Source of the DNA: JAHRVQ01 sp029941905
GTDB taxonomy: Bacteria > Pseudomonadota > Gammaproteobacteria > Pseudomonadales > Azotimanducaceae
Length of the DNA stretch: 64,000 nt
Direction of reading: 5' to 3'
Assembly (NCBI GenBank): GCA_029941905.1
Contig: JAPYTQ010000003.1
Span: forward strand, 62,001-126,000
The translations under genes and the position numbers were made by a program. Within the stretch, counting starts at the first letter, position 1; each line of letters begins with the position of its first letter. The notes under the pieces were generated by a model. That model was not told the origin of the DNA. It saw only the letters and a list, made by a program, of their open reading frames with translations, and did no database searches. Below are positions 45,310 through 53,819 of this stretch, piece by piece.

Positions 45310-46005
45310 CTACCATTTCTCGCCAAAGGGCCTGATTACCGATTCGAATGTCCAGGCTGATTTTGCCTGGTGCGCGACCTGCCAGACGTGTTCCGCGATA
45401 TCTCCAGGCTCACAAAAAAAATCATCGGGTTTGTCTTTGAATCTTTTCCGAGTCCACTCCAGGTTGATGACCGCATCGATAGCGACGTAAGCGACATGAA
45501 CACCCTTGGGCCCCGCCGCTCTTGCCATGGATTCCGCGAGAATTCTTTGCGCAGCTTTTGTTGGCGCGAAGCCGGAGAAATTGGCTGAACCACGAAAAGC
45601 GGAGGTGTTACCGGTGCAGATGAATGCGCCCTGGCCTTGCTCGATCATATGGGGAGTGACCTCCTGAGCCAGTTGCAACATCGCGAGAACATTGACATCG
45701 AAATTCTTTTGCAGCGTCTCTCGATCTATGTCCAGGTACTCTCCGAATGCGCCCCCAACCGCGTTGTGAATGACGACCGCGGGATGTCCCAGTTCGGATC
45801 GAACCGTTTCAAGGGTCGTGGTTAACTGCTGTGGAACGGCAACATCACAAGGATAGGCATGGGTATTGTCAATTTCGGATACAAACCTTGCGAGCCGGTC
45901 TTCTTTACGGGCAAGCATCGCGACGACGTACTGCTTCGAAAATCGTTCGACAATGGCCCGTCCGGTGCCGGGGCCCACGCCTGTGACAAGACAAACTGGT
46001 TTCAT
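45310..46005 (-). CDS. SDR-family oxidoreductase with Phe at the catalytic Tyr
   Basis: A 231-residue classical SDR. The NAD(P) motif is GVGPGTGRAIVER (TGxxxGxG form), and the helix corresponding to the active site reads SGFAPTKAAQRIL, so the YxxxK motif is FxxxK. The preceding Ser is in TGNTSAF. Lack of the Tyr proton donor suggests reduced or altered catalysis, or a non-catalytic role. The ATG at 46005 directly precedes the Rossmann strand; the frame is open further up to 46101 but without a better start. It converges on the F420 operon's last gene and diverges from the PhzF gene. Confidence 0.83.
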   Translation of the reverse strand: MKPVCLVTGVGPGTGRAIVERFSKQYVVAMLARKEDRLARFVSEIDNTHAYPCDVAVPQQLTTTLETVRSELGHPAVVIHNAVGGAFGEYLDIDRETLQKNFDVNVLAMLQLAQEVTPHMIEQGQGAFICTGNTSAFRGSANFSGFAPTKAAQRILAESMARAAGPKGVHVAYVAIDAVINLEWTRKRFKDKPDDFFCEPGDIAEHVWQVAHQAKSAWTFESVIRPFGEKW

Positions 46006-46120
46006 GGCTAAAATACCAATCACTGATGTTTCAAGACTATAATCCATATTCTCTCTGATATGTAACAGAAAGCTGTAGCAGAGAGCTGTACCAGAGCACA
46101 CTCACAAAAACACAAGAGCC

Positions 46121-46966
46121 ATGCCCAGAACGTTCTACATTACAGACGTCTTCAATGAGGGGCCCTATAGCGGCAATCAGCTGGCAACTGTCGCGGATGC
46201 CAGCGGTTTATCAACGGAAGAAATGCAAAAGATTGCCCGGGAATTCAACTTCTCTGAAACAACGTTTTTTATGGGCAGGGATTCTGATGGTGGATTCAGT
46301 GTTCGGATATTTACGCCGACCGATGAACTGCCTTTTGCCGGACATCCGACCCTGGGGACTGCATATTTAATCAGGGAACATATCGCACCGATGGATGTGG
46401 ATCGAATCGAATTAAACCTGAAGGTAGGAAAAATACCCGTCACGTTTCACAAAAATGGCGTCCTGTGGATGAAACAAAGATCGCCCGAGTTTGGTGATAT
46501 TCTTGACAGGCAGATCGTCGCAGACAGTTTAGGTCTGGCACTGGATGAACTCGACGAGGATTTCCCATCCCAGTTTGTTTCGACCGGGCTGGAATTTGCA
46601 ATGATTCCGCTGGTATCCATGGATGCCCTGAGACGAAGCGCGGTAAGGAAATCGCTAGGTTTTGGTGCCTTCATATTTTGCCGCGATGGCTACAACAGTG
46701 ACCAGTCCATCGCGGCGCGTATGTACGCGGGTAGTGCAGGTATTTCAGAGGACCCCGCCACGGGAAGTGCAAACGGTTGCCTGGCAAGCTATCTGGTTGA
46801 GCATGGTTATTTTGATAGCAGTAGCATCGATATTCGGGTAGGACAGGGTTACGAAATCAATCGACCCTCCACTCTGCACCTTCGAGCCACCAAGCAAGAT
46901 GGCGAATTCGACATCAATGTTGGCGGCAGAGTCGGACTGGTAGCGAAAGGCGAATTGTTTTGTTAG
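46121..46966 (+). CDS. PhzF-family isomerase/epimerase-like protein
   Basis: A 281-residue diaminopimelate-epimerase-like protein with the PhzF signatures: EGPYSGNQLATVADASGLS near the N-terminus, the catalytic Glu in FNFSETTFF, FAGHPTLGTAYL and the C-terminal EDPATGSANGCLASYLV. PhzF isomerises trans-2,3-dihydro-3-hydroxyanthranilate in phenazine synthesis, but no other phenazine genes are here, so this is a housekeeping relative of unknown substrate. A 13-bp tandem repeat follows the stop. Confidence 0.88.
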   Translation: MPRTFYITDVFNEGPYSGNQLATVADASGLSTEEMQKIAREFNFSETTFFMGRDSDGGFSVRIFTPTDELPFAGHPTLGTAYLIREHIAPMDVDRIELNLKVGKIPVTFHKNGVLWMKQRSPEFGDILDRQIVADSLGLALDELDEDFPSQFVSTGLEFAMIPLVSMDALRRSAVRKSLGFGAFIFCRDGYNSDQSIAARMYAGSAGISEDPATGSANGCLASYLVEHGYFDSSSIDIRVGQGYEINRPSTLHLRATKQDGEFDINVGGRVGLVAKGELFC

Positions 46967-46976
46967 GACAGTACAC

Positions 46977-47039
46977 GAACATAAGTTAGGAACATAAGTT
47001 AGGAACATAAGTTAGGAACATAAGTTAGGAACATAAGTT
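46977..47039. repeat. 13-bp tandem repeat, nearly five copies
   Basis: The unit GAACATAAGTTAG repeats head to tail at 46977, 46990, 47003, 47016 and 47029, with the last copy lacking two bases. Copies are identical. It ends just before the ribosome site GAAGGAG of the sulfotransferase gene. The unit length is not a multiple of three and no gene crosses it. Changes in copy number would move the promoter or leader of that gene relative to upstream signals. Confidence 0.95.
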
Positions 47040-47054
47040 GAAGGAGATAGATGA

Positions 47055-47684
47055 ATGCCACTTAAGGTAATTGGTGCCGGTTTCGGAAGAACAGGCACGT
47101 TGTCCATGAAAATGGCGTTGGAACAGTTAGGTCTGGGACCCTGCCATCATATGATGGAAGTTTTTGGTAAACCTGATCACATTGCGCTGTGGCAGGCCGC
47201 AGGCTCGGGGAAGCCTGTTGACTGGGAAGAAGTTTTTGAAGGCTACAACAGTGCTGTTGATTGGCCGGTATGCTATTTCTGGAGGGAGTTAATCGAGCTT
47301 TACCCTGATGCGAAAGTGATACTGACAAAACGAGATGCTGATGCCTGGTTTAAGAGCGCAGACTCGACAATATTCAAGGGTATGACGATGACAAAGGGGG
47401 CACTGGACGATCCCCATCGAAATATGGCTAGAACAATAGTCGTTGAGAACACGTTTGGCGGCGATCTTACGGATAAGGATAATGCCATCAAGGTGTTTAA
47501 TGTCCATAACCAGGAGGTCATTGATACCGTACCGGCGGACAGACTCCTCGTGTTTGAGGCATCCCAGGGCTGGGGTCCATTGTGTGACTTCCTCGAAGTC
47601 CCGGTACCGAAGACTGACTACCCGCGAAGTAATTCAACCGATGATTTTTTACAGCGGTTCCAGTCTGCGAGCCGCCAGGATTAG
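47055..47684 (+). CDS. Sulfotransferase family protein (Sulfotransfer_4-like)
   Basis: A 209-residue protein starting VIGAGFGRTGTLSMKMALE, the PAPS 5'-phosphosulfate loop. The region with PVCYFWRELIELYPDAKVIL and TKRDADAWFKS follows the usual order, with the 3'-phosphate site expected near the RD. It would transfer sulfate from PAPS to a hydroxyl or amine of an unknown acceptor. The first 13-bp repeat array is in its leader; AAGGAG lies 10 bp before the ATG. The first thioesterase gene begins directly after the stop. Confidence 0.87.
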   Translation: MPLKVIGAGFGRTGTLSMKMALEQLGLGPCHHMMEVFGKPDHIALWQAAGSGKPVDWEEVFEGYNSAVDWPVCYFWRELIELYPDAKVILTKRDADAWFKSADSTIFKGMTMTKGALDDPHRNMARTIVVENTFGGDLTDKDNAIKVFNVHNQEVIDTVPADRLLVFEASQGWGPLCDFLEVPVPKTDYPRSNSTDDFLQRFQSASRQD

Positions 47685-48125
47685 GTGGTGGTATCTAAAC
47701 CCACAAATATGTCTGAACTCCCACCCCATGCAAAAGCGATGGGTGTTGAACTCGTTGATTTGAAAGACCGCAAATGCATAGTCCGCGTACCTTATGCCGA
47801 ACATCTCGTGGGCGATCCTGATACCGGGGTTATACATGGTGGTGTCATCACTGCGACACTGGATAATGCGTCTGGATGGTCTGTGCGTTGCCATGAAGAC
47901 TGGGTAGAAGGCCAGAGTATGGCGACACTGGACATTCGAATAGACTACATGAAACCCGCAGTGCCCAAGGTGGAGTTAATCGTCGAGGCCGAGTGCTACA
48001 AGATGACCCGCACTATTGCCTTTGTGCGTGGTTTTGCGCACCAGGGTGATCCGCAGGACCCCGTTGCCACGTCGGTCGCCGCGTTTATGCTGGGCACACC
48101 CAATATCTCCGGTAAAAACCTGTGA
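47685..48125 (+). CDS. PaaI-family acyl-CoA thioesterase (first of pair)
   Basis: A 146-residue hot-dog thioesterase. HVGG-type catalytic sequence: GVIHGGVITATLDNASGW, with the family's Asp/Asn in ATLDNA. GTG at 47685 is used as start, with AGGA (47677-47680) upstream; a later ATG at 47709 lacks a ribosome site. The stop overlaps the next thioesterase gene by 4 bp (GTGA). It would hydrolyse a small or aromatic acyl-CoA. Confidence 0.85.
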   Translation: MVVSKPTNMSELPPHAKAMGVELVDLKDRKCIVRVPYAEHLVGDPDTGVIHGGVITATLDNASGWSVRCHEDWVEGQSMATLDIRIDYMKPAVPKVELIVEAECYKMTRTIAFVRGFAHQGDPQDPVATSVAAFMLGTPNISGKNL

Positions 48126-48559
48126 AGATTCTGCAGGAGTTACGCAAGGACGGACAGGAACTGGATTTTGGATTGTTGATCGAGCATGTGCCTTATGCCA
48201 GGTTCCTTGGCATTCAGGTGGAAAGAAAAGGCACGGAGATCACCACCATCCTGCCATTCCGGGAAATGCTTATCGGTAATCCGAATCTGCCCGCGATTCA
48301 CGGTGGTGCTATTGGAGCCTTCCTTGAAATTACCGCCGTGATTCAGTTACTGTCCGATGCCTCGGTTGAACGACTGCCGAAAACCGTGGATATATCCATC
48401 GACTTTCTTCGTTCCGGGCGCCCCGTTGATACTTATGGCCGTGCCATCGTGACCCGGCAGGGCAGGCGAGTGGCGAATGTGCGAGCGGAAATCTGGCAGG
48501 AAGAAAAAGCCAAACCGATTGCGGCAGCCCATGGCCAGTTTTTGTTAACCCCAAGTTAG
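48122..48559 (+). CDS. PaaI-family acyl-CoA thioesterase (second of pair)
   Basis: A 145-residue hot-dog protein with AIHGGAIGAFLEITAVIQL at the active-site helix; the acidic residue is Glu in place of the Asp seen in the first copy. The GTG start overlaps the first thioesterase stop. The two proteins differ enough to be heteromer partners, a common arrangement of paired PaaI-like genes, or to serve distinct substrates. A thiolase gene follows after about 75 bp. Confidence 0.85.
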   Translation: MKILQELRKDGQELDFGLLIEHVPYARFLGIQVERKGTEITTILPFREMLIGNPNLPAIHGGAIGAFLEITAVIQLLSDASVERLPKTVDISIDFLRSGRPVDTYGRAIVTRQGRRVANVRAEIWQEEKAKPIAAAHGQFLLTPS

Positions 48560-48634
48560 CCTTTTCTGCTCCAGACATTTATCCTACGCAGAATTAATAA
48601 ACCATGAATTCAACCAAGCAAAGAGGAACCCGTT

Positions 48635-49801
48635 ATGGGTGATGTATATATCGTAGAAGCATGCCGAAGTGCCATAGGCAAAAGAGGCAAGGGTCTGGCG
48701 GGACTGAAACCAGCAGATCTTTTAGGTGCAGTCCAGAAAGGTGCACTGGATCGCAGTGGCATAGATCCCGCAAACATAGACCAGGTGATTGGCGGCTGTG
48801 TTTCCCAGGTCGGGGAACAGGCGTTCAATATTGCCCGGATCGCGTGGCTGTCCCAGGGATTGCCCCTTGAAGTACCAGCGACAACCGTTGATTCGCAATG
48901 CGGTTCAAGCCAGCAGGCGACAACCATGGGTGCGTCAATGATCGCGGCAGGCATTGAAGAGATTGTCATGAGTTGCGGGGTCGAGATGATGAGCCGTGTT
49001 CCCCTGGGTTCCAATATGCAAGGTGGTTCTCCGATGGGAGATAGCTATATGGAGCATTACCAGCCCACGAGCCAGTTCATGGGCGCGGCGATGATTGCAG
49101 AAGAATACCAGATCACCCGGGAACACACAGACGCATTTGGACTGGCGAGCCAGGAAAAGGCGGGAAAAGCCTGGGAAGAAAATCGTTTCGATCGCGAGAT
49201 CGTTCCCATTGAAGCGCCAGTGCTCGATAAGGAATTCAAGCCCACCGGTGAAACGAAAACAATCAGCAAAGACGAAGGTTTGCGAGCAACAACACTCGAA
49301 TCCTTGCAGGGCCTGGATGCCGTTGCCGGTCAGGAACTCCATACTGCGGGAAGTTCCTCGCAGATTTCTGATGGTGCAGCCTGTGTGATCATGGCGTCAG
49401 AAGATGCTGTTAAGAAACATGGCCTGAAACCCAGAGCAAAGATCGTCGCCACAACCCTGGTAGGTGTTGACCCTGTCACCATGCTGAAAGGACCGATTCC
49501 CGCTACCCGCAAAGTACTTGACCGGGCCGGGCTGACGATTGATGACATTGATATCTTCGAGGTCAACGAGGCGTTTGCCTCCGTGGTCCTCGCCTGGGAG
49601 AAAGACCTGGGTATTGATCCTGCGAAGACCAACGTCAACGGTGGTGCAATTGCACTGGGGCATCCCACCGGGAGTACCGGCGCACGTTTGATTACAACTG
49701 CATTGCATGAACTGGAACGCAGTGGTGGTAAATATGCCTTGATCGCCATGTGCTGCGGCGGTGGTTTAGGTACCGGCACGATTATCGAAAGACTCGACTG
49801 A
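48635..49801 (+). CDS. Acetyl-CoA C-acyltransferase (thiolase)
   Basis: A 388-residue thiolase. The acylated Cys is in VDSQCGSSQQA (Cys89), the second active-site set is NVNGGAIALGHPTGSTGAR (His) and MCCGGGLGTG (Cys), as in degradative and biosynthetic thiolases. It cleaves a 3-oxoacyl-CoA with CoA, releasing acetyl- or propionyl-CoA. Grouping with thioesterases suggests fatty or steroid side-chain breakdown. A terminator-like hairpin follows the stop. Confidence 0.93.
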   Translation: MGDVYIVEACRSAIGKRGKGLAGLKPADLLGAVQKGALDRSGIDPANIDQVIGGCVSQVGEQAFNIARIAWLSQGLPLEVPATTVDSQCGSSQQATTMGASMIAAGIEEIVMSCGVEMMSRVPLGSNMQGGSPMGDSYMEHYQPTSQFMGAAMIAEEYQITREHTDAFGLASQEKAGKAWEENRFDREIVPIEAPVLDKEFKPTGETKTISKDEGLRATTLESLQGLDAVAGQELHTAGSSSQISDGAACVIMASEDAVKKHGLKPRAKIVATTLVGVDPVTMLKGPIPATRKVLDRAGLTIDDIDIFEVNEAFASVVLAWEKDLGIDPAKTNVNGGAIALGHPTGSTGARLITTALHELERSGGKYALIAMCCGGGLGTGTIIERLD

Positions 49802-49815
49802 TCTCGACGGGCTTG

Positions 49816-49844
49816 ACGGGGTGCCAGTTTGGGACCCCCGTTTT
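49816..49844 (+). terminator. Intrinsic terminator after the thiolase gene
   Basis: ACGGGGT (49816-49822) pairs with ACCCCCGT (49834-49841), one C bulged, around an 11-nt loop. It is followed by TTTT (49841-49844). It lies 15 bp after the thiolase stop. The stem is GC-rich, so it is a plausible, though imperfect, terminator. The next 240 bp hold no gene I can support. Confidence 0.6.
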
Positions 49845-50093
49845 GTCGGAAGAGCGCATCGAAAGAGGGCGTGAAAAGCGACTCTGCCTCATATATGTGC
49901 ATCGATATGGTGCGCCTGCACCACCAAATCACTCCGAATCTGACTATTCTGGTCGTTACAAGCCCCGGTAACAGGGCTCTGTGGAAGTTTGATCGTTTTG
50001 AAAGCGAGCTTGGCATCAAGTTTGCTCTGCACCATTAATGAAAATTCACTGAATGCACAATAATCCTGTGAAGGGGCAAAACGAGGAATGACC

Positions 50094-51404
50094 ATGAAAA
50101 AAAGAACGATAACAAAAAGGTGGCTCGGAGTAGTTGGAGTTATGCTCTGTATGCTACCCGGCCTGGCAATGGCTGACGAACTAAATAGTGGCGATACGGC
50201 GTGGATGATTGTTGCCACGGTACTGGTCTTGTTTATGACCATCCCGGGCCTGTCGTTGTTCTATGCCGGAATGGTTCGTAGCAAGAATGTTCTGTCGGTA
50301 CTGGTGCAGTGTTTCGCCATCACCGCGGTAATGTCTGTTCTCTGGACAGTGTATGGCTACAGTTTTGCCTTCGGTGACGGTGGCGATATGAACGGGTTCT
50401 TTGGGGGATTCGAGAAAGCATTTCTTGCAGGGGTAACAGTCGATTCCTTGTCCGGTACTATCCCTGAAACGGTCTTTATGACATTTCAGATGACCTTCGC
50501 AATCATTACACCCGCGCTGATTGTTGGTGCCTTCGCCGAGCGAATTAAATTCTCAGCGATGCTGTGGTTCATGATCATCTGGGTGACATTCGTTTATGCA
50601 CCTATTTGTCATTGGGTTTGGGGGGGCGGTTGGTTAAGTCAACAGTTTGCCATTATCGATTTTGCCGGTGGTACCGTTGTACACATCAATGCAGGTATTG
50701 CCGGATTGGTTGCAGCCCTGGTTCTAGGCAAACGAAGTGGATATCCAAGAACACCTATGCCTCCCCATAACCTGACCTTGACGGTTATTGGTGCGGCGAT
50801 GCTCTGGGTCGGCTGGTTTGGCTTTAACGCCGGTAGTGAGTTAGCTGCCGATGGGACTGCCGGTATGGCCATGGCTGTCACGCAGATCGCCACTGCCGCT
50901 GCGGTTGTTTCCTGGATGTGTGTTGAGTGGATTACCCATGGTAAACCAAGTGCGCTGGGATTGGCGTCAGGTGCTGTTGCGGGATTGGTTGCAATAACAC
51001 CCGCTTGTGGAAATGTGGGCCCAATGGGTGCTCTTGTCATTGGTTTAGCAGCTGGCGCTGGTTGTTTCTATGCAGCGACCCGGCTCAAACGCGCACTCGG
51101 GTATGACGATTCTCTCGATGTATTCGGGGTCCATGCTGTCGGTGGAATCATCGGTGCGCTGTTGGCGGGTGTTTTCGCTGCGACATCACTGGGCGGCTCT
51201 GGTCTGGCGGTAACCGAAGGTGGAATCCCTGCCCAGGTGTTCAACCAGGCTGTAGGTATTATCGTCACAATCGTTTACTCAGGCTCCCTGAGCTTCATCA
51301 TCCTGAAAGGGCTTGATGCGGTGATGGGCCTTAGAGTTACCGATGAACAAGAAGAGGAAGGTCTCGACTTATCCTCCCATGATGAACGCGGTTACGTTAT
51401 ATGA
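50094..51404 (+). CDS. amtB: Ammonium transporter (AmtB family)
   Basis: A 436-residue channel with an N-terminal signal peptide (about residues 1-23, ending GLAMA) and eleven membrane helices. It has GLSLFYAGMVRSKNVLS, the periplasmic TFQMTFAIITPALIVGAFAER and the second-half HINAGIAGLVAALVLGKR that supplies pore His, and DVFGVHAVGGIIGALLAG. It passes ammonium into the cell when nitrogen is short. No glnK lies upstream, although the two are usually paired. The ATG at 50094 is chosen because GAGGA (50083-50087) is 6 nt away; the ATG at 50088 is too close. A strong terminator follows. Confidence 0.95.
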   Translation: MKKRTITKRWLGVVGVMLCMLPGLAMADELNSGDTAWMIVATVLVLFMTIPGLSLFYAGMVRSKNVLSVLVQCFAITAVMSVLWTVYGYSFAFGDGGDMNGFFGGFEKAFLAGVTVDSLSGTIPETVFMTFQMTFAIITPALIVGAFAERIKFSAMLWFMIIWVTFVYAPICHWVWGGGWLSQQFAIIDFAGGTVVHINAGIAGLVAALVLGKRSGYPRTPMPPHNLTLTVIGAAMLWVGWFGFNAGSELAADGTAGMAMAVTQIATAAAVVSWMCVEWITHGKPSALGLASGAVAGLVAITPACGNVGPMGALVIGLAAGAGCFYAATRLKRALGYDDSLDVFGVHAVGGIIGALLAGVFAATSLGGSGLAVTEGGIPAQVFNQAVGIIVTIVYSGSLSFIILKGLDAVMGLRVTDEQEEEGLDLSSHDERGYVI

Positions 51405-51406
51405 GT

Positions 51407-51436
51407 AAAAAAGGCCGGGTTTATCCCGGCCTTTTT
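51407..51436. terminator. Strong bidirectional intrinsic terminator
   Basis: Six A, then GGCCGGG (51413-51419), loop TTTAT, CCCGGCC (51425-51431) and TTTTT. The perfect 7-bp GC stem has A-runs on one side and T-runs on the other, so it can stop transcripts from the ammonium transporter (plus) and from the copper-type monooxygenase gene (minus, stop at 51458). Confidence 0.93.
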
Positions 51437-51457
51437 CTTTGGCAACTGCCAGACGCC

Positions 51458-53218
51458 CTAGTCGCTACCAGTTCCCTGAAACTGGTCAACACCTGCTGAA
51501 CTGTCCTTTTCAACCTCTTCGAGGTATCTGAATGAAATCGCCCCAAACAACATTTCGTCATGGGACTGCTGGCCCCATGGCACCGTGCGATTTGGGTCAG
51601 GGTTGGCGGGGTTCTGTGCAGAGTTGTCCCAGGTTGTGCTATGGACGATTTTGGTGCCTGCTGGCAGTACCTTGGGTTCTTTGAGGACATAGGTTGTCTG
51701 CCAGTTAAAGTCGTAGGCAGGTACCGACAATAAGATCTCCTCGGTTCCATCAGGATAATAGGCAACAAAGTCTGATGCGATCCCTCGATAGTGCGAATGC
51801 GGCAACATGGAGTAAACCAGCACATCCCGCTTTAACACCTGTGACTTGAATTCAGTGTGTGCCTTGGTATTGGCCGGTATGCTGATTTTTGTATTCATCA
51901 ATACGGTGCCAGCCATCTTGTGAGCTGGCGCTTCATCGTGAAAGTACAGTCCAATTCGGGAAGTATCGCTGGTTGCTTTACCGTAAGGTGTATAGTGCAT
52001 TTGAAAATTGATGGTGGCTCCTGCAGGCAGTAGTGTCCCTGTACCATCGGGATACTGACGGGCAACCGCGCCAGGTACATATCCGCCAAGACCGCCGCCG
52101 CGTCTGCCAAACCTTCCATTTCCCCGTGCGCTTGGGTCCGGGATATAGAAGCGGGTGATTACGTGGTGCAACGCCTGGCGATCACCGGGTATTATCTCTG
52201 ATGCACGTACCCAGACATCATGATCCAGCGGATTGGTCACTTCCGGGTACTGGTAATCAACAATCCCCGTGGCTGGAACTTCATAGCCGGGAATTTCAAT
52301 CACCAGGTCCGGTTCGTTACCCATACCCCATTCAGGCCAGTTATGTTCTACCCGCGCGAGTGTGTCCGGACCTTTTCCCCGGGGTGAACCGGCTTCAATC
52401 CAGTGCACCAGGGTTTGAATCTCTTCCGTGCTCAGGGAACGATCATTGTCAAAGTCACCATAGGCGGGGTCCGCATGCCAGGGGGGCATTCTCTGGGTTC
52501 GAATAACCTCTCGAATCATCGGTGAAAAGCCACGAATCATATTGTAGTCAGCCATAACCCAGGGGCCGATCCCGCCTTCACGATGGCAGGTAATACAATT
52601 GTCGATAAGAATGGGCGCGATTGTTTCCGAATAGGAGATTTCTGCATGTTGTTGTTTCACAGCCCGTTCGGCGAAGTTGATTTCACATCCTGAGGGTTTG
52701 CTTGATACGAGGTCGACTGTTTCTCCAGCCAGGACAGAATCCAGTGATGCGTTGAGTTGAGCGGTACCACCGCGATACGCGAGCTTCCAGGATTTCGTGT
52801 CGACCACGAAGACGTCGGCGCTGGACTCGATACCCAGCGCTTCCCCAATGAGCTGGGTCCGGTCTAGTAAAATGGGCGACTCAATGCCCAGGCGTTCAGC
52901 CTCCCTCACGATAGCCTGGCGGTCATCGCCAAGGTCTGAATTAAGCAGTAAAAACTCCACCCCCTTGTCACGGTACATCTCGCGGGTTTGTTGGAACTGT
53001 TTTAGGGAATCATCCAGGGCGGGACAATTATTATTGACGGACATGAGTACCACAGCACGGGCATCAGACAGGTAATATAGCTCGTGAGACTTGCCCAGGT
53101 GGCTTAACAACTGGAAGTTTTCAAGCCGGTCATTGGGATCAATTGCCCAGACCGGATGGGAAAGAATGCTGGATAAAACGCCTGAAAACAGCACGAGCAG
53201 GAAGATATTGTGACGCAT
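51458..53218 (-). CDS. Redoxin-cytochrome c-copper monooxygenase-like fusion protein
   Basis: A 586-residue exported protein. A signal peptide (about residues 1-25, ending PVWA) is followed by a redoxin/thioredoxin-like domain (about 30-165, without a clear CxxC: NNNCPALDD has one Cys), a c-type heme site CITCH (about residue 210), and a C-terminal region with HHV, MHYTPYG and LPHSHYRG like the copper-binding loops of PHM/DBM-type ascorbate-dependent monooxygenases. It therefore looks like a periplasmic electron-transfer oxygenase with its own heme. The loop GRFGRRGGGLGG is Gly-rich. Substrate unknown; peptide or small hydroxylated metabolites are possible. Confidence 0.8.
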   Translation of the reverse strand: MRHNIFLLVLFSGVLSSILSHPVWAIDPNDRLENFQLLSHLGKSHELYYLSDARAVVLMSVNNNCPALDDSLKQFQQTREMYRDKGVEFLLLNSDLGDDRQAIVREAERLGIESPILLDRTQLIGEALGIESSADVFVVDTKSWKLAYRGGTAQLNASLDSVLAGETVDLVSSKPSGCEINFAERAVKQQHAEISYSETIAPILIDNCITCHREGGIGPWVMADYNMIRGFSPMIREVIRTQRMPPWHADPAYGDFDNDRSLSTEEIQTLVHWIEAGSPRGKGPDTLARVEHNWPEWGMGNEPDLVIEIPGYEVPATGIVDYQYPEVTNPLDHDVWVRASEIIPGDRQALHHVITRFYIPDPSARGNGRFGRRGGGLGGYVPGAVARQYPDGTGTLLPAGATINFQMHYTPYGKATSDTSRIGLYFHDEAPAHKMAGTVLMNTKISIPANTKAHTEFKSQVLKRDVLVYSMLPHSHYRGIASDFVAYYPDGTEEILLSVPAYDFNWQTTYVLKEPKVLPAGTKIVHSTTWDNSAQNPANPDPNRTVPWGQQSHDEMLFGAISFRYLEEVEKDSSAGVDQFQGTGSD

Positions 53219-53429
53219 TTGTAACTCCTCTTATTAATATTGGGATTATGAGAAGCTGATTGATATCACTGGATCCCCGTCACCGGCTTCCAAAACACGC
53301 GAACAACCCCATATTAGCAGTGGCTAGATCGATATGCACTGACGTGTGATAGCATGTCATGCGCTGTGACACTTCATGCGTGTCTGAGGATAAATCATGT
53401 ACTGAGAGCGAAATGTCTGGATTGCTTAC

Positions 53430-53774
53430 ATGACCTGTTTTCCCCTGGGAATTCTTGGCCTGCACAAATTCTATTTGAGGCAGCCGTTACTTGGGGTTGC
53501 CTACTTTTTCACCGGGGGACTATTTGTTGTTGGCTGGCTCTACGATCTGGTGACGCTGCCCGACCAGGTAGATCGCTGCAACTACAAACTTGATATGGAT
53601 GGTGACCTGGAGAATCTGCAGGAAGAAGAAATTGAGTTCCTGGAGGATGAAATCGTGCAACTACGGGACGAAATCACGGGGCTACTTGCCAAACAGAGTA
53701 CAGACCCGGAAGTCGCGCTGTTAAAAGATCGGATCAAGGAACTGGAAGCACTATTGCGAACCCACAATGAATGA
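53430..53774 (+). CDS. TM2-domain protein, probably N-terminally truncated by an in-frame stop
   Basis: A 114-residue protein with TM2-type hairpin helices (GILGLHKFYLRQPLLGVAYF and the DxV/DxxT-like YDLVTLPDQV) and a C-terminal acidic coiled coil (about residues 60-110). TM2 proteins usually start about 10 residues earlier. In the same frame the codons ERNVWIAY extend upstream to a TGA at 53403, and before it lies ATG TAC at 53397 with a good ribosome site (GAGGA). This suggests a nonsense change at codon 3 and restart at ATG 53430, which has no ribosome site of its own. The function of TM2 proteins is not defined. Confidence 0.6.
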   Translation: MTCFPLGILGLHKFYLRQPLLGVAYFFTGGLFVVGWLYDLVTLPDQVDRCNYKLDMDGDLENLQEEEIEFLEDEIVQLRDEITGLLAKQSTDPEVALLKDRIKELEALLRTHNE

Positions 53775-53819
53775 GCTGGACCCGGCAATCGGCACGTGTA
53801 TATCGTCTATGGCCGCAGG

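Noticed and set aside
49829..50038. Possible small ORF between thiolase and ammonium transporter
   Set aside because: It starts at TTG inside the terminator hairpin or at a GTG without firm ribosome site; no known motif. Left out as unsupported.
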